Source: Candidatus Eremiobacteraceae bacterium
GTDB lineage: Bacteria > Vulcanimicrobiota > Vulcanimicrobiia > Eremiobacterales > Eremiobacteraceae
Reading direction: 5' to 3'
DNA: 34,371 bases
Assembly: GCA_036511855.1 (NCBI GenBank)
Contig: DATCBN010000042.1
Location: forward strand, 1-34,371
This document shows positions 1 to 7,194 of this stretch, piece after piece. Under the pieces are notes generated by a model. That model was not told where the DNA came from. It searched no databases and saw only the letters and a program-made list of their open reading frames with translations. Position 1 is the first letter of the stretch. Each line of letters begins with the position of its first letter. The translations under genes were made by a program, and so were the position numbers.

Positions 1-792
1 GAGGTAGAAAATTGTGAGCGCAAGATAGAGCACGACTGCCAACGGTTGTATTCTCGGGGTTTCTCCGATCAGCGAACCCGGCGGGCGGGTGTACACTTTG
101 TATGTTTGGCGAAAGGCCAGTGCGTAAATAGGGAGACCGCCTAGTACCGATAACAATGCGTTGGTAATGGAAACCGGGTTTGCACCGACGCACGCTACCA
201 TGACCAACGGTAGCCCGTACAACAACGGAAAGAGAAAGATTTGTCGCATGAAGATCTTGCGCTCTTCTGGTGATTCGAGGGATGTCGCCGCTGGAGCGGT
301 ATCGAGCACCGCTTCGCCCACGATCGGCCCAAACGCAACTAAGAGGCCAAGTCCCACTACCATAACGATGTATTGCGCCCCTAAAGGAACGTGAACCAAG
401 CGGGCGATGACACCCGTGTCACCCCTTGTCCAAAATGGCGTTATGATGAGGTACTCGATGAACGTCGTGAGGCTGAGAACGAAAGACCATAAGAGTAAGA
501 GATTCGGATAACTAAATCGTCGATGGTCTCGTGAATATGCCCACAAGAATAGTAGACCAGTCACGAGACTGCCCAGCGGACCAGCCGCTGCGACAAACAC
601 TTCCTGCCACGACATCGTGACCGCGTTGTATTCATTGAACACAACGATTTGCGGTGAAAGCCCAAGTGCGAGAGCCGCTAGCGCGTGACAAGCTTCATGA
701 ATGAAGGTGGTCGAGAGCATGGCTGTGGCGAATGCGAGGGCTGAGGTCAAGCCTAAAATAAGCGCGTCTTTGCTTGTGGCGGAACGTGACAT
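1..792 (-). CDS. Membrane protein with HExxH motif, M50-like metalloprotease (partial, C-terminus off window)
   Basis: On the minus strand an uninterrupted frame runs from ATG at 790-792 to the window edge, giving 264 residues without a stop. The protein starts MSRSATSKDALILGL and has a first hydrophobic segment carrying FIHEACHALAALALG, so H32-E33-A-C-H36 is a zinc-protease HExxH inside or next to a membrane helix. About 30 residues later comes AAAGPLGSLVTGLLF, which resembles the AGP motif of intramembrane M50/site-2-protease-like families. Several further hydrophobic segments follow. No clear ribosome binding site is visible. It is divergent from the reductase at 884. M50-like metalloprotease is a family-level inference. 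The substrate is unknown, and the third zinc ligand would lie in a part I cannot assign or beyond the window. Confidence 0.72.
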   Translation of the reverse strand, partial: MSRSATSKDALILGLTSALAFATAMLSTTFIHEACHALAALALGLSPQIVVFNEYNAVTMSWQEVFVAAAGPLGSLVTGLLFLWAYSRDHRRFSYPNLLLLWSFVLSLTTFIEYLIITPFWTRGDTGVIARLVHVPLGAQYIVMVVGLGLLVAFGPIVGEAVLDTAPAATSLESPEERKIFMRQIFLFPLLYGLPLVMVACVGANPVSITNALLSVLGGLPIYALAFRQTYKVYTRPPGSLIGETPRIQPLAVVLYLALTIFYL

Positions 793-883
793 CCCGGCTA
801 CTTTACATCTCAACCCTGTGCCACGCCTCTCAGATGGGCCGGCGCAACGTCGATACAGCCGGCCGTTGCGATATGGAGGATGC

Positions 884-1435
884 ATGAAGAAAATTATCTT
901 TCAGATGTCGATCTCGCTCGACGGATACTTCGAGGGACCTGACCACAATCTCGATTGGCACATCGTGGACGACGATTTCAACACCTACGCTGTGGAGACG
1001 CTCCGATCCTCAGATGTGTTGATCATGGGCCGCACCACGTACGAACTTATGGCTGGATACTGGCCCACGGTGACGGACGACGATCCCGTTGCGAAAGAGC
1101 TGAACGGAAGGCCCAAGCTCGTCTTTTCGAGGTCGTTGAAGACCGTTGACTGGAATAATTCTCGGCTTGCTTCCGGCTCGATCGCCGACGAAGTCGCACA
1201 TTTGAAGAAGATTCCCGGCGATGGCCTGCTCTGGGTGGGCGGAAGCGAACTTGCGGCAGCGTTTCTCGACCAGGGCTTCATGGATGAGGTGCGATTCATC
1301 ATGACACCGGTGCTGCTCGGCGCAGGGAATCCCGTCTTTGGTGACATCAAAAAGCGCCACGAGCTCAATCTTTTGTGGACGAAGAGGTTCGCGTCCGGGA
1401 ACGTGGTCTTGGCATACGCGCCCACGCCGCGCTGA
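884..1435 (+). CDS. Dihydrofolate reductase family protein (RibD C-terminal-like reductase)
   Basis: 183 residues. The start MKKIIFQMSISLDGYFEG is typical of the stand-alone RibD-C/DHFR-like reductases (YwjB/YyaP type), which bind NADPH but whose physiological substrates are mostly unknown. Visible family motifs are SSDVLIMGRTTYELMAGYWP (strand, MGRxTYE turn), PKLVFSRSL, the nucleotide-binding GDGLLWVGGSELAAAFLDQG and the C-terminal DEVRFIMTPVLLGAGNPVF. The reading frame is open further upstream (from 701), but that part is low-quality coding and overlaps the divergent gene. The ATG at 884 has GGAGG at 875-879 with ideal spacing, so I use it. The length matches the family. It is followed closely by the hypothetical gene at 1453, probably in the same transcript. 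Confidence 0.88.
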   Translation: MKKIIFQMSISLDGYFEGPDHNLDWHIVDDDFNTYAVETLRSSDVLIMGRTTYELMAGYWPTVTDDDPVAKELNGRPKLVFSRSLKTVDWNNSRLASGSIADEVAHLKKIPGDGLLWVGGSELAAAFLDQGFMDEVRFIMTPVLLGAGNPVFGDIKKRHELNLLWTKRFASGNVVLAYAPTPR

Positions 1436-1452
1436 GAAGCGATAGAACTTCC

Positions 1453-2076
1453 ATGTCGCTGCAAAATCGCGTTACTCCGCGCGGCGAGATCGTCGCGAGC
1501 GGTGGCCGCGGCCTCATGATGGGCAACCGCGGCATCCTGCACGACGATAACAGACGCATCGTCCGGTACTCGCAGGTCCGACGGTGGATAACGTGCCTGA
1601 CAGAATACCGCGGGATACGGCGCGTCGTCATGCGACCGCACTCGTGGACCGAACTCTTTTTCCTCGACGAGGCGACGGCTTTCGCCGCCGGTCACCGGCC
1701 TTGTGCCGAATGCCGTCGACCGGACTATCGCCGGTATTGTGAACTGTGGGCGACGTGCTTCGGCGAACCTGTCGGCGCCGACATCGTCGACCGGCAACTT
1801 CACCAGGATCGGCTTGCCGGCCCGCGCACCAAACGAACGTATAAGGCGCAGCTCGCCGATCTTCCCGACGGCGCGTACATCGCCGATGTCGACCGCGCGT
1901 GGCTTCTGTGGGGCGATGCACTCTTCGCGTGGTCGCCGCTCTGGTATACAGAACGGCGCAAACGATCGGGAAATCGAGAGGTCGACGTGCTGACTCCGAG
2001 GTCCACGGTTGCTGTCTTTGCCGCGGGCTACCGGCCCGCAATCCATCCGAGCGCCGAGGAAGTTGCCCGACAATAG
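1453..2076 (+). CDS. Conserved hypothetical protein with CxxC motif
   Basis: 207 residues starting MSLQNRVTPRGEI. I do not recognise an assigned function, though the N-terminal LMMGNRGILHDD and the central TELFFLDEATAFAAGHRPC recall an uncharacterised conserved protein seen in several proteobacteria (memory, not checked). Cys84 and Cys87 in HRPCAECRRPDY form a CxxC pair that could bind a metal. The C-terminal half is rich in Trp, Arg and Asp (AWLLWGDALFAWSPLWY). It has no signal peptide or membrane segment, so it is likely cytosolic. The frame is open further upstream from 1375, but that overlaps the reductase, so I take ATG 1453, 17 bases after the preceding stop. It converges with the methyltransferase at 2110 with a 33-base gap and no clear terminator. 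Confidence 0.75.
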   Translation: MSLQNRVTPRGEIVASGGRGLMMGNRGILHDDNRRIVRYSQVRRWITCLTEYRGIRRVVMRPHSWTELFFLDEATAFAAGHRPCAECRRPDYRRYCELWATCFGEPVGADIVDRQLHQDRLAGPRTKRTYKAQLADLPDGAYIADVDRAWLLWGDALFAWSPLWYTERRKRSGNREVDVLTPRSTVAVFAAGYRPAIHPSAEEVARQ

Positions 2077-2109
2077 TTGTTTTTGCTGCCGGCCGAATAA
2101 CGTGGGCGA

Positions 2110-2949
2110 CTAGCTCGTAGAGAGCCCCGCCGGAATCCTGGACCATCCGCCAACGAGGTCCGGTCCGCCGATAACGCCAGGCGACGACGCGAGCTCATGC
2201 AGCAGTCTGTCTGGAAGTGTATCGAGGTCGCCGAGTTTCGATTGCGATAGTCCGGCGTACTCGAATTGCGGTCGCATTATTTGGAGAAGATCGACTAGCC
2301 ATTTCGCCAAGTCTTTCGCATTGCCAAGGAGCATGGTCGAGGTCATTGCGGGCGCGGGCAACCCGGCCTTTTGGAAGACAGACGGAAGCGCAGGCCCCAT
2401 TTCCGTGTTTGCGCCCGTTCGTAGAAACGTTTCGTGGATCAGAGACACGCTCGCGAAACACAACGGTAACTGCGAGCACCGCTTAAGAAACGCGGCCCAG
2501 GAGACTTCTTGGAAGGCGACGACCCCGCCCGGTCGCACCAAACGACAAAGCGATCGCACCACCGGAACTGGATCTTGGAGAAACATCAGGATAAAGCGGC
2601 CCACCGCAGCGTCGAACGGATCGGTGCGCGGAATCTCATTCACATCCGATTGTGTGAAGCTCACATTGCGCAAGCCTGCCTCGGCAACGCGCGCTCTTGC
2701 GCGTGCGATCGACCCGCCATCGCGTTCGATGCCGACCACGTCGCCGGTGGGTCCGACGATTCGGGAGACAAGCATGGCGACGTGCCCGGCGCCGGAGCCA
2801 AGTTCTAAAACGCGCTGGCCGTTGTCCAGGCCGGCCACGCGGAAAAACTGTTCGGTGACCGGATCGAAGCGTTCGGCCTGCCATGCGAGTCGCTCGTCTT
2901 CGGCCGGTGTGTTGCCGAGCGGGTATTCGGGCACGTCATCTGTGGACAT
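2110..2949 (-). CDS. Class I SAM-dependent methyltransferase
   Basis: 279 residues from ATG at 2947-2949 (MSTDDVPEYPLGNTPAEDER). Motif I of the Rossmann fold is RVLELGSGAGHVAML (residues about 47-60), followed by the acidic GDVVGIERDGGS loop (motif II), the DPFDAAVGRFILMFLQDP region (motif IV) and LVRPGGVVAFQEVSW (motif V/post-II). This is the UbiE/Methyltransf_11/25 type of small-molecule methyltransferase; the substrate cannot be told from sequence. The frame continues 20 codons upstream, but that extension runs into a palindromic repeat at 3011, so the shorter start is preferred although no strong ribosome binding site is visible. It is divergent from the epimerase at 3072. Confidence 0.87.
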   Translation of the reverse strand: MSTDDVPEYPLGNTPAEDERLAWQAERFDPVTEQFFRVAGLDNGQRVLELGSGAGHVAMLVSRIVGPTGDVVGIERDGGSIARARARVAEAGLRNVSFTQSDVNEIPRTDPFDAAVGRFILMFLQDPVPVVRSLCRLVRPGGVVAFQEVSWAAFLKRCSQLPLCFASVSLIHETFLRTGANTEMGPALPSVFQKAGLPAPAMTSTMLLGNAKDLAKWLVDLLQIMRPQFEYAGLSQSKLGDLDTLPDRLLHELASSPGVIGGPDLVGGWSRIPAGLSTS

Positions 2950-3010
2950 CGCGCACACGGATACACCGGCGAGGAATGGTTGCCCTACCGATACGTGGCT
3001 GCTCTGCAAT

Positions 3011-3036
3011 GGGCAAGCGATGCTTGCCCTACTACA
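3011..3036 (+). repeat. Palindromic repeat, family A (degenerate tail)
   Basis: A perfect 8-base inverted repeat with 3-base loop, GGGCAAGC-GAT-GCTTGCCC (3011-3029), followed by TACTACAG, a degraded form of the usual TAGTACG tail. It lies in the divergent region between the methyltransferase and epimerase genes, upstream of both starts. Confidence 0.85.
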
Positions 3037-3071
3037 GGAGCGAGTGTGCGGGGTAACGCATTGTTCGCCCC

Positions 3072-3581
3072 ATGCTCACGGTTAGACCGACCAATTTCCC
3101 TGAAGCCAAGATCATCGTGCCGGACGTGTACGAAGACGATCGCGGGTTTTTCAAAGAGACGTATTCCAAGAAGAAATACGCCGCCATCGGCGTGACCGAT
3201 GAATGGCTTCAAGACGGCGTTTCGTTGTCAGCCAAAAACGTCGTGCGGGGCATGCACCATCAACCCGGTATGGCGAAGTTGGTCAACGCGTTGGCCGGCA
3301 GCATCTACGACGTGATCGTCGACATCCGAGAAGGATCGCCCACATACAAGAAATGGCAAGGCTTCAATCTTTCCGCCGACAACCACTTGCAGCTGTACGT
3401 GCCCGATGGTTTCGCGCACGGATTCCTGGCACTGAGCGACGGCGTGGTTCTTCACTACAAGATGAGCGCTCATCACGACCCTGCCACCGAGCGCATACTG
3501 AGCTGGCGCGATCCATCGGTCGGCATCGACTGGCCGCTCACCGGAGAGCCGAGGATGTCTCGCAAAGACGCGGACGCCTAG
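3072..3581 (+). CDS. dTDP-4-dehydrorhamnose 3,5-epimerase family protein (RmlC-like)
   Basis: 169 residues of single-domain cupin, close to the usual RmlC length (about 180). RmlC epimerises C3 and C5 of dTDP-4-keto-6-deoxyglucose on the way to dTDP-L-rhamnose. The family signature is clear: DDRGFFKETY (residues 22-31), AKNVVRGMHHQ with the catalytic-type His at 62, the YVPDGFAHGFLAL cupin turn (109-121), Tyr129 in LHYKMSAHHD, and the WRDPSVGIDWPL end with an Asp at the position of the catalytic Asp. The usual YY after YKxT is replaced by HH, and RGLHYQ by RGMHHQ, so the substrate may differ. No other rhamnose or sugar-nucleotide genes are nearby, making this an orphan copy. No good ribosome binding site precedes the ATG. 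Confidence 0.87.
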   Translation: MLTVRPTNFPEAKIIVPDVYEDDRGFFKETYSKKKYAAIGVTDEWLQDGVSLSAKNVVRGMHHQPGMAKLVNALAGSIYDVIVDIREGSPTYKKWQGFNLSADNHLQLYVPDGFAHGFLALSDGVVLHYKMSAHHDPATERILSWRDPSVGIDWPLTGEPRMSRKDADA

Positions 3582-3697
3582 CCGCTGAAGGCAGCTTGCT
3601 AGCCACCGCAGAAACGGCCCGGCAGCAAACGGCCGACGGTTGGTCCTAAAAGGATCGACCGCTCGCTTCTTATTTAGAGTAGGAGAGATCGCGCCGC

Positions 3698-5185
3698 ATG
3701 GCCACCGTCCCCAAGACGACGACCGGGCTCTTCATCACACGTTCCATCGAAGCGCTGAACGTCGAGGAACACGAGGCAAGAGGGCCGGTCCTCAAGCGCG
3801 CCTTGGGTCCGTGGATGCTGATCGCCCTGGGCCTCGGCAACATGGTCGGCGCCGGCATCTTCGCGACCGTCGGCACCGGCATCCACAACTACGCCGGACC
3901 CGCGATTCTTGTTTCCTTTGCGATCTGCGCCGTCGCATCGGCCTGCGCCGGCCTGTGCTACGCCGAGTTTTCTTCGATGGTGCCGGTCGCCGGAAGTGCT
4001 TACACCTACACCTATGCGACGCTCGGCGAATTCCTGGCTTGGCTTATCGGATGGAACCTCGTCCTGGAGTACGGCATGTCTGCCGCGCCGGTCGCGACCA
4101 CTTTTTCCGCCAATATCCAGATCGCGCTCAATTCGATGGGGCTTCACATGCCGCATTGGGCGAGCGGTCTGTACGACCCAGCCCACGGCACCTATTTCGA
4201 CGTGATCGCGTTTCTGTGCGTCGTGGGTTTCTCGGTGCTGTTGACGCTCGGCGTCAAAGAGTCGGCCGGAACCAACTCGATCATCGTCATCGTGAAAATG
4301 GGCGTGCTCGCCTTTTTTGTCATCGTCGCCCTGCCGCATTTCGTTGGAGCCAACTTCACGCCGTTCGTGCCGCACGGCTGGTACACGCCGGGACCATCGG
4401 CTGCGTTTCCGGTGGTCGGCATCATCCCCGGCGCCTTTTACGCCTTCTTTGCGTTCATCGGGTTCGATTCGGTGACCGTCGCCGCGGAAGAAGCGAAGAA
4501 TCCGCAGCGCGATGTTCCGGTCGGCGTGCTCGGGTCGCTGATCCTGGGGACAATTTTCTACACGGCAGTGGCCATTGCGTTGATCGGGCTGCAGCCGGCC
4601 TCTGCCATCAATGCTAACACCCCGTTGCCGTCGGCGCTTACCGCGGCGGGCATGGGGCAGTTCGCGTGGGTCGCCATCCTTGGCGCAGTGCTCGGCACCT
4701 CGTCCGTCGTTTTGACCGCGATCTACGGGCAGAGCCGCATCTTCATGGTGATGGCGCGTGATGGACTTCTCCCCAAAGGAGTTGCGACGATCCATCCCAA
4801 GTTCCGCACCCCCGCGCGGATGACCATGGTCATGGGAATCATCGTCGGCATCATGGCCGGGCTGTTCTCGCTCGATACCCTGCTCAGCTTCGTCAATACG
4901 GGCACGCTCAGCGCGTTTCTTCTCGTGTGTCTCGGCGTACTCGTGCTGCGCTACACGCAGCCCGGGCGGCCGCGCGGATTCAAAACGCCGTGGGTGCCGT
5001 TCATCCCAATAGTCGGAGCGCTGCTGTCCCTGGCCCTCATGGTTTGGGGAACCGATCTCTTCATCTGGATCCGCTTCGGGGCGTGGATGGTCGCCGGATT
5101 GCTCATCTACTTCTTGTACGGGTATAGCCACAGCGAGGCCCGGAAGTCGGCCCTTGCGGCGCAGAAAGCCACTCCGCCGGGGTAG
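3698..5185 (+). CDS. APC-superfamily amino acid permease (cationic amino acid transporter type)
   Basis: 495 residues with roughly 12-14 hydrophobic segments. The first membrane helix reads MLIALGLGNMVGAGIFATVGTG, the GxGIF substrate-binding break of the APC (amino acid-polyamine-organocation) family. CYAEFSSMVPVAGSAYTYTYATLGEFLAWLIGW is the highly conserved helix 3 region of CAT/YfnA-like transporters, and FFAFIGFDSVTVAAEEAKNPQRDVP is the family's conserved helix 6-7 loop. It probably imports an amino acid with a proton across the inner membrane; the substrate is not predictable here. Start ATG 3698 is preceded by AGGAGAG at 3681-3687, 10 bases upstream. The gene ends 5 bases before an inverted copy of the palindromic repeat. 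Confidence 0.92.
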   Translation: MATVPKTTTGLFITRSIEALNVEEHEARGPVLKRALGPWMLIALGLGNMVGAGIFATVGTGIHNYAGPAILVSFAICAVASACAGLCYAEFSSMVPVAGSAYTYTYATLGEFLAWLIGWNLVLEYGMSAAPVATTFSANIQIALNSMGLHMPHWASGLYDPAHGTYFDVIAFLCVVGFSVLLTLGVKESAGTNSIIVIVKMGVLAFFVIVALPHFVGANFTPFVPHGWYTPGPSAAFPVVGIIPGAFYAFFAFIGFDSVTVAAEEAKNPQRDVPVGVLGSLILGTIFYTAVAIALIGLQPASAINANTPLPSALTAAGMGQFAWVAILGAVLGTSSVVLTAIYGQSRIFMVMARDGLLPKGVATIHPKFRTPARMTMVMGIIVGIMAGLFSLDTLLSFVNTGTLSAFLLVCLGVLVLRYTQPGRPRGFKTPWVPFIPIVGALLSLALMVWGTDLFIWIRFGAWMVAGLLIYFLYGYSHSEARKSALAAQKATPPG

Positions 5186-5190
5186 CAACC

Positions 5191-5216
5191 CGTACTAGGG
5201 TGAGCATCGCTCACCC
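5191..5216 (-). repeat. Palindromic repeat, family A, inverted copy with compensated arms
   Basis: CGTACTA is followed by GGGTGAGC-ATC-GCTCACCC (5198-5216). This is the family A element in reverse orientation, with two changes in each arm relative to GGGCAAGC/GCTTGCCC that preserve the pairing. It begins five bases after the permease stop codon. No T tract follows, so it is not a standard terminator. Confidence 0.85.
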
Positions 5217-5220
5217 ATTT

Positions 5221-5432
5221 GGGCAAGCGATGCTTGCCCTAGTACGGCTAAAATGGACGGGGCAAGCGATGCTTGCCCTAGTACGAGCGTAGAGTAAAGA
5301 CGGGGCAAGCGATGCTTGCCCTAGTACGGCTAAAATGGACGGGGCAAGCGATGCTTGCCCTAGTACGAGCGAAAATAAAACGGGGCAAGCGATGCTTGCC
5401 CTAGTACGAGCGAAAATAAAACGGGGCAAGCG
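5221..5432 (+). repeat. Tandem array of family A palindromes (five full copies plus one truncated)
   Basis: Full copies of GGGCAAGC-GAT-GCTTGCCC plus TAGTACG start at 5221, 5260, 5303, 5342 and 5383, so the period is 39-43 bases. A sixth copy is cut after GGGCAAGCG at 5432. The linkers fall into related types: GCTAAAATGGACG (after copies 1 and 3), AGCGTAGAGTAAAGACG (after copy 2) and AGCGAAAATAAAACG (after copies 4 and 5), which suggests growth by duplication of one- or two-copy units. It is not CRISPR: the repeat is a palindrome with a very short linker and the linkers are repeated. Confidence 0.9.
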
Positions 5433-5434
5433 GA

Positions 5435-5453
5435 GCCGACCATAAAGGTCGGC
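5435..5453. repeat. Palindromic repeat, family B
   Basis: GCCGACC (5435-5441), loop ATAAA and GGTCGGC (5447-5453), followed by CCCTACA. It is fused directly to the truncated last copy of the family A array. The same stem occurs at 32559 and 32646. It lies 3' of the hypothetical gene at 5474-6382 and could stop transcription arriving from that gene, though no T tract is present. Confidence 0.8.
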
Positions 5454-5473
5454 CCCTACAAAAGTTCTCTAGG

Positions 5474-6382
5474 TTAGAGCGAGCGGGAGATTGCCGATGC
5501 CGAGATCGATCCGGCATCAAGCGCGACCAGATACCGCTGCACGTCGCTCACGTTGCCCTGCGCTGCTTTCGCAGTTCCGCTTAGGCGAAGGTCATCCTGG
5601 ACGCGAAGATCCATCGCAACTACGCGCGCGTTCGCGCGATCGTAGTCGAAGTGCAGCGTGATATACGCTTTGCCCGTCGCATACCCGAGCGTCTCGCCCA
5701 TATTCGTGACGACGGGTTCTTTCATCGGCACGCTGCCTGTGGCGACGATTGAAAAAACGCTCGTGCCGAGGATGTAGCGCGTTCCGGTGACCGAATATTT
5801 CATCTGCGGCCGAGCGGTCATACCGTATAGTTTGGTGCCGAGCTTGCCGGACCACGACGAGCCCACCGATAGCGCCGCGCCGCGATTCACCGCGCGCTCG
5901 CCGAGAAATCCCAGCGGCAATAGGAACAAGCCACCCAAGGTGCCGTGATCCCGTACGACGGTGCCGTCGCCGTTGACCAGGGTCCACCCCGTGCCGGGTT
6001 TGCTGACGGGACGGCCGGCGACGCTGGCCGTGATGGCGCCCGAGCGGTGTAGGGTAATGCCGCGGGGCGACGTCTGCCGTACGGCGATCCGCTCGCGGCC
6101 GGTGAGGGTGGTGGTTATCGCCCGCTGATCGACGGTGCGGCCCGTCGCGTCACGTCCCGAGATGCTCTGGCCGACTTCACCGTGCAAGCTGTAGTTGAAG
6201 ATCTGACCGACTCGATGAGCCGATACGGCGGCCGTGGGATCGGAGGTCGAAGGGGCCACGGTCGCAGCAGAGCCGGTAAAGGGCGCGACGTCCAGATTGG
6301 CGGCAACGGGCGACCCGGTCATCAGGGTCGACATGCACACCAAGACCGGCGCAAGGGCGAATGCGATTGGCTTGTTGATCAT
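5474..6382 (-). CDS. Secreted hypothetical protein
   Basis: 302 residues from ATG at 6380-6382. The N-terminus MINKPIAFALAPVLVCMSTL, then MTGSPVAANLD, looks like a signal peptide with a possible signal peptidase I site after VAA. The rest is low in Cys and rich in Ser, Thr, Gly and Val with alternating polar/hydrophobic stretches, suggesting a mostly beta-stranded periplasmic or surface protein. I do not recognise the family. Segments such as GSSWSGKLGTKLYGMTARPQMKYSVTG and GKAYITLHFDYDRANARVVAMDL resemble beta-barrel or beta-sandwich repeats but match nothing I can name. The frame is open 18 codons further upstream, but those residues lack signal-peptide character, so the later start is chosen. 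It is divergent from the ABC ATPase gene. Confidence 0.7.
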   Translation of the reverse strand: MINKPIAFALAPVLVCMSTLMTGSPVAANLDVAPFTGSAATVAPSTSDPTAAVSAHRVGQIFNYSLHGEVGQSISGRDATGRTVDQRAITTTLTGRERIAVRQTSPRGITLHRSGAITASVAGRPVSKPGTGWTLVNGDGTVVRDHGTLGGLFLLPLGFLGERAVNRGAALSVGSSWSGKLGTKLYGMTARPQMKYSVTGTRYILGTSVFSIVATGSVPMKEPVVTNMGETLGYATGKAYITLHFDYDRANARVVAMDLRVQDDLRLSGTAKAAQGNVSDVQRYLVALDAGSISASAISRSL

Positions 6383-6428
6383 CGATTTCTTCGGAAGGCG
6401 CGGCCGCGTCGGCGCACAAAACACGAGG

Positions 6429-6443
6429 GGCGGCAAAGCCGCC
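6429..6443. repeat. Short intergenic palindrome
   Basis: GGCGGC-AAA-GCCGCC, followed by TGCTACTACGA, lies in the 140-base divergent region between the secreted protein and the ABC operon. The architecture (3-base loop, CTACTACG-like tail) loosely resembles family A, but the stem is different. It could be a relic or an operator. Confidence 0.45.
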
Positions 6444-6522
6444 TGCTACTACGACTCGTTACCTAAAAACCTCAACTTTCCCTATGCGGCAGTGCCCGTG
6501 GCGGGACACGAACGGAGATGCG

Positions 6523-7194
6523 GTGGAGCTCGTCGTTGACGTGCGCGCTGTTGCGAAGACGTACCGAACTAAGGCGACGGAAGTTCGCGCTGTGCGCAAC
6601 GCGACGTTCTCGCTGCACGCCGGCGAATTTGTGGCGCTCACGGGGCAAAGCGGATGTGGTAAGAGCACGTTGCTCAATCTGCTCGCCTGTGTCGACTCGC
6701 CGTCTTCCGGCTCTATCATCATCGAAGGTCGCGATGTGAGTGGGCTGGGAGACGACGATCTGACGCGCGTCCGCCGCGAGCGCATCGGCTACGTCTTTCA
6801 ATTCTTCAATTTGATTCCGACGATGACCGTGCGCGAAAACGTCGAGCTGCCGCTGCTGCTTGCCGGCGCAGCGAGGGCAAAGGCGAACGCCGCCGTCGAT
6901 GACGCGCTCGAACGAACGTCCATCGTGGATCAAGCGGCGAAGCTGCCGGCCTATCTGTCCGGCGGACAACAGCAGCGCGCTGCGATCGCGCGCGCCGTCG
7001 TCCACGCCCCAGCGCTCGTCCTGGCAGACGAGCCGACGGGCAACCTCGACTCGACGACCGGCGTCGAAATTCTCGCGCTGCTGCGCGCGTGCGCGACGCG
7101 CGGCGCAGCCGTGCTGATGGCGACGCATAGCGTCGAGGCGGCCGCAAGAGCGGATCGCCGATTGCTCATGCGCGACGGCGCGTTCGAGGCTTGA
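6523..7194 (+). CDS. ABC transporter ATP-binding protein, LolD/MacB type
   Basis: 223 residues of nucleotide-binding domain: Walker A GQSGCGKST (residues 41-49), Q-loop Gln93 in YVFQFFNLIPTMT, signature LSGGQQQR (145-152), Walker B VLADEPTGNLD (166-176) and switch His202 in MATHSV. The FQFFNLIPTMTVREN stretch and PTGNLDS are characteristic of the LolD/MacB/FtsE branch that powers FtsX-type permeases, which act on lipoproteins, lipids or peptides in the envelope by mechanotransmission. I choose GTG 6523 because GGAG sits at 6514-6517; an in-frame ATG at 6484 would add 13 residues but has no ribosome binding site. The stop overlaps the permease start (TGATG), indicating translational coupling. 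Confidence 0.93.
   Translation: MELVVDVRAVAKTYRTKATEVRAVRNATFSLHAGEFVALTGQSGCGKSTLLNLLACVDSPSSGSIIIEGRDVSGLGDDDLTRVRRERIGYVFQFFNLIPTMTVRENVELPLLLAGAARAKANAAVDDALERTSIVDQAAKLPAYLSGGQQQRAAIARAVVHAPALVLADEPTGNLDSTTGVEILALLRACATRGAAVLMATHSVEAAARADRRLLMRDGAFEA

Noticed and set aside
837-864. GGCCGGC/GCCGGCC inverted pair in the divergent gap before the reductase
   Set aside because: The 14-base loop and high GC make chance likely; no further support.
985-2073. Long minus-strand frame of 362 codons across the reductase and the CxxC protein
   Set aside because: It is antisense to two better-supported genes and has no recognisable motif.
3674-5188. Long minus-strand frame of about 504 codons opposite the permease
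   Set aside because: Highly charged shadow composition (Arg, Asp, Gly, His); the plus strand encodes a clear APC permease.
5211-5429. A 72-codon minus-strand reading frame with repeated TRASIACP/GQASLAP phrases
   Set aside because: It is the translation of the tandem palindrome array; the repeats explain it entirely.
5221-5432. Possible CRISPR array
   Set aside because: The repeat is a full palindrome, linkers are 13-17 bases and recur, and no cas gene is present.
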